Made by a program: the position numbers and the translations under genes. A DNA stretch of 64,000 bases from Haematococcus lacustris (Eukaryota; Chlorophyta; Chlorophyceae; Chlamydomonadales; Haematococcaceae), in the NCBI GenBank assembly GCA_030144725.1, contig JASKMD010000013.1, forward strand, positions 1,946,322 to 2,010,321, given 5' to 3'. Positions within the stretch are counted from its first letter, which is position 1. Each line of letters starts with the position of its first letter. This document shows positions 13,499-26,204 of this stretch, piece by piece. The notes under the pieces are model-generated. The model ran no database searches. It had not been told where the DNA came from and saw nothing but the letters and a program-made list of their open reading frames with translations.

Positions 13499-16400
13499 CC
13501 GCCCTACCAGGCACCTCCTGGCTCTGCCCTCCGTCACCCCCACACCCCCACCTACTTGAAGAAGGTGGGCAACCAGTTGAGCAGGCCGTACATGCCCCAA
13601 GACTGGCAGTACTGCGCCACACAGATGGCCCACACCTCCCTGCGCTGCATCAGGGCCCAGAAGCCACGAGCTGCTGGGGGGACGCCTGCAACGCAAGCAG
13701 GAAGGCCAAGGGTGGAGCACACAGGGCGGCTTATAGGCCTGGACTGCGTTGTTCTGCTCTGCTCTGCTCTCCTCTGCTCCGGTCTGCTTTGCCCTGCCCT
13801 GCCCTGCCCTGCCCTGCCCTGCTCTGGTCTGGTCAGCTTGGCTCAGCCCTGCTCTGTACTTGGTCGGGTCTGTCTGGTCTGGTTTGGGATAGGTCTGGTT
13901 TCGTCCCGTACCTATCTACCCTTATTCGCTTTGGTGCGCTGTGCTCTGTGCTTGCCAGTCCCTGTCCGGTCAGGCTAGTCCTTGGTGCCTGGCCAGCACG
14001 CCTGCGGCCGTCACCCCAATGCTCGACCTGCCCTGCCCTGCCCTACTGTCCCCCCAATGCCCTGCCCTGTCCTGCCCTGCCCTGCCCTGCCCTGCCGTGC
14101 CGTGCCCTGCCTTCCCTGCCCTGCTCTTTCACCCCAATGCTCTGCTCTGCTCTGGTTGTGTCAGGCCCTTCGACCAGGGTGGAATGAGCAGGGAGCCTGC
14201 AGCCGTGTGCCTGCCCCCCTCCCTGCCGTCACTGACCTGCAGCCCTGGGCTGGTCAGCACGCTCTGAGGCTAGCCTGCTGTCAGTCGCGGCCTTGGCAGC
14301 CCAGCCAGACTCAGGCAGGCTGGCTGGGCTGTGAGGCGCCAACAGTGCCTCGCCCTCCCCTGTGACCAGGCGCCAGCCACTCCTTCACTTTGCCAGGCAC
14401 CACTCACTGGGTTGGGGTTAGGGTTAGCTATGGTTAGGGTACCCCTGTTGTAGTGTATTATTATGGTACCCCTAACCCTCCTTCACTTTGCCAAGGTCAC
14501 GCCAAGGCACTAAGCCGGGTTGCTTGCGGGTCTCTTTGCTTGTCTTTTGTCTCTTGTCTGCCATGCTCATGGGGCACAGGTCGTTTTGTGTGTCATTTTC
14601 ATGGGGCACTTCCGCAGTCACTCTCACAGGTCCCTCCTGCAGGTCACTCTCTCTGGTTGCCCGCACAGGCTGCTCTCACGCCGCCCCGGACTATGGGTGG
14701 GTTTAGTGAGTGATGTGCAGTGGGCAATCACAGCTGTGCGCCAGAGTTAGCCGCCGGGGTGCATGTATATGAATTTATTTCTTATTGTTGGGGTGCATGG
14801 TTTTAAATCTTGCATGCCATGCATGTGGCTGAAGGAAAACACGTGGCTGGGCAGGTAAGTGTGAGGGAGGGGAGGTAGGTGCCAGTGCATCAGTGTACGC
14901 TGCCAGCACATACACATTGCTGCTATACCAACCTGTAGGAAGCCAAGTTCAGTTACAAACGCAAGGGTGAACGAAGAATGACCACAAACAGGGAGCAACG
15001 ACCCGGCACCTAGACATTTGGACAGCTGATGGTGGGTTTTGACTGATACCCAGGGAACTCACCAGGCAGGGCTGCGTCTGCCTTGGTGCTGCTCTGCTTC
15101 AGCCAGCCCCACCGCGCATTGTCAGCTGTGCCAATGGGCAGCCAGAAAGGCAGCCAGACCAGGGCCAAGCCAGCAAATAGGTAGAACACCCACTGTAGCA
15201 GCACAAGCAGCAGGGCTTGAGGGTTGAGGGTTAAGGGCGCAGGGGGGTGGGAGAAGGTCAAGAGAGGGAGGGCGGTGGTCAGTTGGGGCAGCTGGGTGCA
15301 TGCAGGGCAGCGAGACAAGGGCTGAGGGCAGCATGAGGGGGTAAGCAGGGACTGGGTGCATCCCATGGGTGGGTGCAGTCAGAACGGGGACAACTCCAGG
15401 CAGCCCCAGGCGACCCCAGGCAGTCCCAGGTAAGGGCAGGATGAGCAGCAAAGAAGGGCAACAGGGGCTAGTAAATGGCACCAAATGGCAGCAAAGAAGG
15501 GCAGCAGGGCAGCCAGGCAGCCTCTGGCGACGCCAGGCAAGGACAGGATCAGCAGCAAAGAAGGGCAGCAGGGATGCACCATGGGGTGTGCACAGACATT
15601 GCTGGCTAGGCTGGTGACGTGGTACTCTTCCCCTGCCTGAACCTGCCTGCTCCTGCCCCCGTGATCTTGCCTCTGCCCTCCCTCCCCACCCCCACCACCC
15701 CACCATACGTTGCCGGTGTAACCCTGACCCTGCCCTTAACCCTTAACCCTTAACCCTGACCTTAACCCTAACCCTGCCCTAACCCAAACCCTTACCCTAG
15801 CCCTCCCTTCCCACTGTGGCCCCCAGCCCCCTGAAGCCCACCTGCCATCCTAGCTGGCTGATGATGACAGGGCTGACGCCAAAGGCCAGGGCTGTGCCTG
15901 CATAGGACGCGGCCGTGACCACCCCCACTGCAGTGCTCTGAGACTGCTGGGGCACGTTGCGGGCGATGAGGGAGTGGATGCTGGGGAAGGCCACGCCCTC
16001 TCCCACCCCTAGCAGCACTCTGGCAGCCAGCAGGGGCACCACCCCTGCGGCCGCTGCTGCTGGGGTGGCGGCTGTGAGGAGTGACCACAGTGAGACACCC
16101 GCAGCCAGCACCACCTTGCCGCCCAGCTTGTCGGCCAGCTGGCCTCCGAGCACCTGGGGGGAGACCAGGAGCCATGGTAGAGGGTCAGGCAGTGGAATGG
16201 TGGGAGGGGAGGGGAAAGAGGGGGTGGGGTGGGAGATTGGGCAGGCGGGCGGGCAGGCAGGTGGGTGTAGGGGGCCGGCTATCATAGCAAGTAAATTACT
16301 TGCGCTGGGGTTGGGGCATGGTGAGGAGGGGAGGCGTGCAGTGGTGGGCAGGCAGGCAGGCAGGTGGGTGTAGAGGGGCCAGCCTCCCCACCCCCTGCCT

Positions 16401-17567
16401 GTTGCACCAGCCTCCCGCCCCTGGCACCCTGGGACCCCCTGGGACCCCCTGGGCTGCCTAGGCCCCCCTTGCCAATACCTGGGTCAGCGCATAACCTCCA
16501 AAGAAGGAGGACAGCACGATGCCTGTGAACGCCTGCAAGGGGCACAGTCCCATGTGGAGGCATGGGCGCCTGGAGGCGGAGGCTGGTGCAGGGGCTGAGG
16601 TGGGGGTGGAGGGGGAGGGGAGGGGGAGGTAGGGGTGGGGGGTTGGGGGGGTGGGGGGTGGTGGTGGTGGAGGGGGGGGGTCCAGAGTGAGTGCGGTGTG
16701 GGGTTGGAGGGCGGGCATGCTGCACCTTGTCCCAGCCAAAGTGCTCAGCCATGGGCAGCACAGCGGTGGAGATGTTGGAGCGGTCAGCATAGCAGATGAC
16801 CACGCTGATGGCACACAGGGCCACCAGGTACCTGTCAACAGGGGGTGGGGGGCAGTGCTGGATGACTGAGCGAGAGAGAGGGGACGGAAGGAGGCCAGCG
16901 CAGCGCAATGAGAAAGTCATTGGAGGGCACCAGAGCAGAGGGTGGGTAAGGGAGAGGGTGGGTAAGGGAGAGGGTGGGTAAGGGAGAGGGTGGGTAAGGG
17001 AGAGGGCGGGTAGGAGGAGGGGTGGGTTCTCTTAAGAAGGTCAGAAGTGAGTCTGGTCAGAGAAGGCACTCAGCAGGCGAAGATACCACATGCGCAGCAG
17101 TGTGTGGAGGCATGCTGAGAGACATGGGCAGAGTTCAGTCCTGCTGTTAGAGATGAGGATCGTGACAGTACAGCGTACATCGGATAAGCGGATGCAGCGG
17201 GTGCCGTTGCCGAGGCCGACAGCTTGATGTGGCTGCTGCTTAGTGAGGCCCTTGAGCCAGAGATGTAGACACAGCTGATGTGGGGTAGGGGCTTCCACTG
17301 TATTGCCTGCCCTCATTCACTCACTCACTTCCATGAGGTGTCCAAGGGGCTGGGGGCTGCTGCTCTGCTGGGTGGCTGCTCCTTGCCTCCTGGCTGATGG
17401 CTGATGGTGCCACGGGCCTGCAGCGCTTGCATGTCAATCTCCAAGCTGTCTTTGTGACGAGTGTGGGCGAGAGGGTCAAAGGAACCTCGCATTGCTGGGC
17501 CTCCCCCTCTCTGGGTCAACGATGAAGAGGAAACGGGGTGATGCGACGTTAACGTGCTCGCTCGCAT
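11010..17567 (-). CDS. Plastid anion/phosphate transporter, SLC17/PHT4 (ANTR) family
   Basis: Major-facilitator carrier of the plant PHT4/ANTR type, expected in a plastid membrane and moving phosphate or organic anions. Exons on the minus strand: 17567-17329, 16831-16726, 16532-16479, 16153-15842, 15192-15063, 13685-13556, 13033-12936, 12489-12344, 11824-11669, 11159-11010. Every junction keeps phase, giving 506 codons, the usual size for the family. Motifs in order are VVICYADRSNISTAVLPMAE (TM1), LSSFFGGYALTQ, GGQLADKLGGKVVL (MFS loop 2-3 signature), ARVLLGVGEGVAFPS, LGWQWVFYLFAGL, QSWGMYGLLNWLPTFFK, HAGVVFGAGNTAATLAG and a short acidic tail. The first exon is Ser/Thr/Arg-rich with few acidic residues, as expected of a transit peptide; its ATG at 17567 is the likely start. 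Substrate cannot be read from sequence. Confidence 0.92.
12247..12283 (+). repeat. Interstitial CCCTAA repeats
   Basis: Short run of AACCCTAACCC-type units inside a transporter intron; telomere-like but internal. Confidence 0.75.
12490..12541 (+). repeat. CAG trinucleotide run
   Basis: Interrupted CAG repeat directly before the splice acceptor of the transporter exon 12489-12344. On the gene's strand it is a CTG run ending in the acceptor CTGCAG. Confidence 0.85.
13464..13502 (+). repeat. CTGC tetranucleotide repeat
   Basis: About ten CTGC units in a transporter intron, 54 bp from exon 13685-13556. Confidence 0.85.
13784..14135 (+). repeat. CTGCC pentanucleotide-rich block
   Basis: Runs of CCCTG/CTGCC units (13784-13823 and about 14036-14130) interleaved with CTGCTCTG variants. 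Intronic in the transporter gene. Confidence 0.8.
15718..15805 (+). repeat. Interstitial telomere-like repeats
   Basis: Mixed AACCCT, CCCTTAA and CCCTGA units in a transporter intron, next to exon 16153-15842. Confidence 0.75.
16938..17005 (+). repeat. 16-bp tandem repeat
   Basis: About four units of AGGGTGGGTAAGGGAG in the first intron of the transporter gene. Confidence 0.85.
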
Positions 17568-18120
17568 TGTGCCCTTGCGCGGTTCAAGCCCATCGGGTGT
17601 TGCGCTTTCTAAGCGCCAGTCCGCTGCGAAAACATATTGCGGTTTGTGTTCGTGTTTGTGTTGCTCCAGTCATAGTTCTGCATAGTCCGAGCTCAAGCTG
17701 GAGCGCACCCTTAACTAGCACTCGGTGGAACATCTCCGCGCGACCCGTCCTATCCCGAAGGCGGACTATGCGGTTGCTTGCTTTCTTGACGTAACTGACG
17801 CAGCCAAAGCTGCCACTGTGGGAGAAACACCTAGAACGGCAGACGGCAAACGACCATCGCTAACTAAATCTTTTGCCACCGTCTTAGTTAAGCTCATGCG
17901 ACGTGTGCGGCAACACCAGGAGAGATAGACCTGTGGGAGTCGCACCTGCGCATTCCTGTCGCGCCAGGTGCCTATCGCTGTTGCTGTCGTCCTGCCGCTG
18001 ACTACGCTGCTGCCTGTTTTTGCCTATACTGTCTACCCAGCGATTCGTCGACCGTCACGACCAAATCTGCTACGGCCGCCGCGATGACGAAAGGAGTGAG
18101 CAGTATCTGAACCCACCTAT
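17568..18120. other. Upstream region of the transporter gene
   Basis: Should contain the transporter promoter. At 17671-17724 it holds a segment closely similar to 20993-21043 upstream of LIPB. No gene is recognised. Confidence 0.5.
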
Positions 18121-18190
18121 TGCGCTGGGGCTGCAACCACACCATATCGCTAGCCTGTGAGATGGACAGCGGTCAAACCAGGCCAGACCA
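18121..18190 (+). pseudogene. Fragment copied from the EF-hand gene exon/intron border
   Basis: GCTGGGGCTGCAACCACA and the following bases closely match 50699-50770, which spans the end of an EF-hand exon (exon end 50743) and the start of its intron. The copy has lost the donor context, and the flanks are unrelated. It looks like a small dispersed duplication, not a gene. Confidence 0.6.
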
Positions 18191-18508
18191 AACCAGAGCA
18201 GGGCAGAGCGGAGCAGAGCGGAGCAGACTAGAGCTCATGACTATGCAGGAACTATGCAGGACATCATCATGAGTCGCCAGTACTGTTTTGCAGCTGACAT
18301 GCCGTCTTGTATCCCTATCCTCCTGTGGAATCCCTCCACATCTCTCTACAGGAGTCAGTGACCGGTGTGTGTCCCTAATCAAGATCCCTAACCCTAGGAG
18401 TCGATAGAGCCCTATCCTACCCTATGCACACTCTATCGCACACACATCCCCTTTGTCAGGGGCAATCGAATGTTTGTTTGTTTGATCCATGGCATGATAC
18501 ACATGTCA

Positions 18509-19211
18509 CTATCGGTGCCGCCGCTGCCACTTCCGCAACAGGCATCTGTCGCGCACGAGCACCCACTCCTGGCCTGGCCTGCCTAGGATAGGCAAGGCTG
18601 GGCGGCCTAGCCAGCTGCTGAGGTCGCGAGGGCGGCCCGGCCCGGTTGCAATGCGGCGGATGTTCAGCGCGGCTGACACGTCTCGGTCGTAGAACCGGAT
18701 GCGGGACCGCGTCGCCATGCTGCGCACCGGGCGCAGCCACCTGCAAGGCGACATAGATCAATGCACATTTGTAAGATTGCCAAACAAAGTGTTAAGTCAA
18801 GCCATGTTAAGTCTGAACGATGCTAGTGTGTGAGGTGCCATTCTAAATTCTAAATTCAAATGCACCCGAGGTCTCTCACCTGAAGGACTCTGCTTAGCCT
18901 GCCACCACGTTGGTGCGGGCAGAGCTGACCCGGCTGGTACGGAACTCATGCACCAACACCACACGCCCGGGGAACTGCTTGCATGCCTGCCGTTGCATCT
19001 GCTTGACAAGCACACCCTTGCCGCCAGTGGTGCCGCTGCCACTGAAGCCTGCTTCCCCATAGGCCAGTGCCAGGGGGCGACCTGTGGCAGCCGAGTTGCA
19101 GCGCACCCTGGCACCCCTCACAGTCGCAGCCAAGGCACACAAGAAGAGACACATTGTGAGCTCAGGTCCAGCCATGGCAAAGACTAGCATTGTGAGCACA
19201 CACACTAGCAC
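18509..19211 (-). pseudogene. TnpB/Fanzor-like C-terminal domain, interrupted
   Basis: Minus-strand reading from 19211 gives LALAYGEAGFSGSG, then GKGVLVKQM, then FPGRVVLVHEFRTSRVSS, then a TAA near 18900. After a possible intron (donor AG|GTGAGA near 18880) the frame 18754-18509 gives WLRPVRS, RFYDRDVSAALNIRR and GRPGQEWVLVRDRCLLRKWQ. The E..TS block followed by a DRDxxAAxNI block is the order of the zinc-ribbon/RuvC-III end of TnpB/OrfB and eukaryotic Fanzor proteins. The CxxC expected after TS is replaced by VSS, as in the copy at 36.7 kb. The in-frame TAA and missing Cys argue for decay. A neighbouring minus-strand frame (19799-19266) could be an upstream exon. Family call is inference. 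Confidence 0.5.
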
Positions 19212-19265
19212 GCCTGACTGTGGATATCTTGCCTGGCCGGTGTGGGTTGGGAAGGACGCACTGCC

Positions 19266-19799
19266 TCAGATAAAGCATTGCCGGCACTTGGAGGGGGCAC
19301 GGCGGCTGACACCGGTCTCTAGATGCAACCTGACGGTGCTCAAGCGGTGGCGAGCATTATAGGGTCTAGTCCTGGCTGCTGGCCTCCCCATAGGCGCCTC
19401 CTTAGTTGAAATGAAGATGTCTGTTGGTGACGGTGCGAGGCCGGCTGGGCTGAGCTGCTCTAACATGCTGTCCATGGGCCGGCCATGGCTATCCAGCCTT
19501 CTGTAGCCAGCCTCTGCACACCGCCTCAATACCTCCACTGAGACAGGGTGCTGCACCAAAACCAGCAGCTGGTGCCTCTTGCGAGTGAGTGGGGAGTGGT
19601 GGGGGCGGCGTTTGTGCCGATGGAAATGCCCTTGCCCTTGGAGGGAGTGATGGGTAGCTGCCGCTAAAGATGCCACCTGCTGCAAAGCCGCATGCTCATC
19701 CTGCATGCGTTGGTGCGCTGCCTGCACGTCGTCTAGGTCGCCCTGCAACCCATCCACGGTGCCCATTAGGGACTGCTCCACATCCCTCAGCCGCTGCAC
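19266..19799 (-). CDS. Unrecognised ORF with N-terminal coiled coil
   Basis: A 177-codon minus-strand frame. The first 45 residues (MQRLRDVEQSLMGTVDGLQG and on) look like a coiled coil. A Lys/Arg/His-rich stretch follows, and then a Cys-containing end (SKCRQCFI). I do not recognise it. It lies on the same strand as the TnpB/Fanzor-like pieces at 18.5-19.2 kb and upstream of them, and next to a hAT terminus. It is therefore probably part of the same mobile element. No start or splice context decides its limits. Confidence 0.35.
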   Translation of the reverse strand: MQRLRDVEQSLMGTVDGLQGDLDDVQAAHQRMQDEHAALQQVASLAAATHHSLQGQGHFHRHKRRPHHSPLTRKRHQLLVLVQHPVSVEVLRRCAEAGYRRLDSHGRPMDSMLEQLSPAGLAPSPTDIFISTKEAPMGRPAARTRPYNARHRLSTVRLHLETGVSRRAPSKCRQCFI

Positions 19800-20472
19800 C
19801 TCAGCCTGCAGGTCACGGTTTGTCGCTTGTGACCTTCTGGCTGCAGCCTTGATGTTGCCCTTAGAGAGTTGTTTAGTGCATTGAGCTGGGCACTATGCGC
19901 CTTGCTTAACCTCTTCTTCATGGTTAGAAAATGAGAGGGGGTGGGTGAGTAGCTGAGCGGGGCTACGGGTGAAGGAGAGGTAGGGGAGAGGTAAGAGGCG
20001 AGGAGAAGGAGAGGTAGGGGGAAGGAGGCTGATGGCAGGCTGGGCTGCTGGGAGGAGGGGCTACTGGGAGCTGGGCGGGGTAGACGAGGTTGGGTGATGG
20101 TGGGTTAAGTTGTGTTGGTGGGGGTCACGTGGCAGAGTGGTAAGCCAAGCTTAGTCGGCTCCTCGTGCACCTGCAGCCATCAGCATGTGTACCTCGTAAG
20201 CGGTCCATCTTTTCACATACAAATTCATTAATTAAGTTGCATAGTGCCACGGGCGCGTTAATGAGTATGCTATAAGAAATCATCTCTTTATGATCTAGTC
20301 ATAACACGATGGCCGCCCCCCACCTTCCTTGCTGCCCAGGTCCCAGCGTTGAGGCAGGTGTGGCGGCAGCACCAGCTCCACCTGCTCACGCAGCCTGGGC
20401 CAGTCACCCCCTGCTCGGGTGTACGCCTCAGCCCAGCCCTGCAGCCAGGCAGCGGTCAGCCCCCTCAGGGGC

Positions 20473-20889
20473 CAAAACATAAACCGGATCATAGCTGGAG
20501 GGGGTGACTAGTTCCTACTGTGCCGCCCACCATTACAGTGATACGCTGCCACACACGGTTTTGGGTTTCTTCACATCCTCGCCAAGCGGCCTGCACCATC
20601 AGGAAGCTCGCGCAGCCAGGTTTGCCGGACTTCGGTGGTGTGCGCCACCGACATCGCTAACGGATAGCCAAGGACGTAGCTTACCAGTGTAGCTAACCAT
20701 GGTCTGTGATTGGGATACATCCGGGGTCACATGTGGCTGCCCGCATCGAAAGACTCCGATGGCAGTTCCAGTCTTACACTAAACGTGCATTATCACATTG
20801 CAGCAGACGCAGCAAACGCTACATCAAATGATGGAGTAGATGGGCTGCAGTTGCATGAAAATTACCAACCCCATGTTGGGAACGCCTGA
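20473..20889 (-). mobile_element. hAT-type element end (about 415 bp, inverted relative to 61.5 kb)
   Basis: The reverse complement of this stretch matches 61534-61955 along nearly its whole length. It ends at GTTGGGAACGCCTGA (20875-20889), the same terminal sequence as both ends of the hAT element at 61534-63936. I found no opposite terminal repeat nearby, so this is a truncated copy or one end of a different, related element. Its inner border continues into the open frame 20492-20295 and then towards the coiled-coil and TnpB/Fanzor-like frames. Confidence 0.8.
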
Positions 20890-21095
20890 GATAGGGATAC
20901 AGGACGGCCCGTCACTACAGTGTCAGATGCAAAAATTTGGCGATCCACTTTGCATTTTATTATAGACATTGGCGATCTATGATAATGTCCTGCATAGTTG
21001 CTGCATAGTCCTGAGCCCATGCTGGAACGCACCCTAGCACTCGACGAATAGCCATTAGCAAGGAGACCGCGAGCTGCGGAGCGCGCCGGGCTGCG

Positions 21096-24482
<3,387 letters not shown>

Positions 24483-25491
24483 GGCTTGTACATGTGGCAT
24501 ATCTGAGGCTTTGTTGTGGCATTCACAGGGAAATGATGTGACCACGCACTCAAACTGATGGATGTTCGATTGATCTCATGGACGTGACAGCGACCCCAGC
24601 GGCCAAGTAGACGATAAGCAGCAGCAGCAGCAGCAAAGGCTGAACAAGCAGCATGGGCGGAACAGCAACAGCCCTTACATCAACCCTAGTCCACAGGGTC
24701 GACGTTGAGCAAGAAGCGCAGAGGATCACCCAGCCGTGCACGGCAAAGCAACCGCCACGCAAGGGTGCGACGAGACTGCATCGCCAACCCTGCCCCGCTC
24801 CGCTGCCCTACCTTGCACTATGCCAGAGAAAGCGCCTATTCTATATACGCGGTGTGTGAGCGCCATGAACCGTTACACGTATCCTACGACCGCGCTAGGA
24901 ACATAGAACGTCCCCGTGGAAACGAACCCGGATGACGGGCATTTGCACAATGTCACACAACAACGGTGACACTAGCGGCCCGGCTGCTAGGGCTACATCA
25001 TCCTTCTATGGGCGGCAGCCTTGCCAGCCAGTCCTGACTGCACAACATGAAGAGCTTGCAAGCAATGCCCTCCTTCGCCTGAGCTTTGCTTGGTGCCTGC
25101 CTACATGCTCCACTCTAGTACCACACCCTACCCGGCTAGCATACCTGTTGCAACAATTCCTGTTGAACAAGGTGTCCGGCTATTGCCACCTTCATCCGGC
25201 CATTGCCAAGATGTGCTCGCCGCCAAGGCCCAACTGGAACACACTAGGGAGAGTTTTGGCTCAGGTTCACCCTGACACTGCCAGTCTTGCACTCCTTCAC
25301 TCAGTGTGGGCTGCAGGCATGGCTAGTCATAACCAGGCAGCCTGCATGCCCATGGACTGTCTGTTCCAGGGGTGCGTGTTCCCTGTGTGCCACACATGCA
25401 GGGCCACCTTCCCAAACTGCCCATGCGGTGTGTTGCCTGTGCAGGCAACATGTCCTACCGCGGTCACTACCATGGCATGTGTGCAAGTCGC
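24483..25491. other. Convergent intergenic region LIPB/KAS III
   Basis: About 1 kb between the tails of two convergent genes. A 187-codon plus-strand frame (24932-25495) includes a Cys-rich stretch, CVFPVCHTCRATFPNCPCG. It overlaps the KAS III stop and matches nothing I know, so it could be mobile-element debris or chance. Confidence 0.45.
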
Positions 25492-26166
25492 CTAGCCCCA
25501 ACGTACTATGGAGGCTGCCCAGGTCAGGCCCGCACCAAAGCCAGCCATAGCCACCTGCAACAGCACGCGGGCAAGGGAAGGTGAGCAAGGTTTGCGAGGC
25601 AAGGTGCAATTCACCAGGTGCGCCCTTCCAATGGTGGAGGTCCATGAGGGTGGTGGTGGGTCAGGGGGGTTAGGGTTCAGGGTTCAGGGTTAGGGTTAAC
25701 CCCACCTAACCCCACCTAACCCTGCATGTGCCTAGGCTAACTCCATTCAACCCTGCCAACGCCTAGGACCAGGGTGTTCAGTCGTGCAGTGTCAGGTGGG
25801 GTGCTGTTTCATGCAAAGATGGTGCGACATGGGCAGGATGTGACGACAGCAGTCTAGTGCTGTGTCCATGTCAGCCTGGGTAATGTCCGGGTAATGTCCG
25901 GGTGTTGCCGGCACATCCTGTTCTCTCTATGAACCTTGCATGGCAGGGGTGTAATGCACGGTCCCCATGCATGTGGCATAGACATTTCTCATGCATGCTG
26001 GCACAGGGCACCCACCACGTCGCCCTGCTTAATGCGCTTGTCCCGCACCGCCTCATCCAAGGCCAGAGGGATGGAGCCCGCGCTGGTGTTGCCGTACTCT
26101 TCGACAAGACGGAGCCATGGCAGCAGCAGCAGGGATGTGAGCAAGGTAAACGCGGCAGCAGGGGTG

Positions 26167-26204
<38 letters not shown>

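Noticed and set aside
12240..15805. Chromosome end from CCCTAA-type repeats
   Set aside because: The repeats are short, degenerate and inside a well-supported ten-exon gene.
20130..20175. tRNA gene suggested by the A-box match TGGCAGAGTGG
   Set aside because: No B box follows within tRNA range.
24932..25495. 187-codon ORF as a confident gene
   Set aside because: It overlaps the stop of KAS III antisense and resembles nothing known. Kept only as a remark on the intergenic region.
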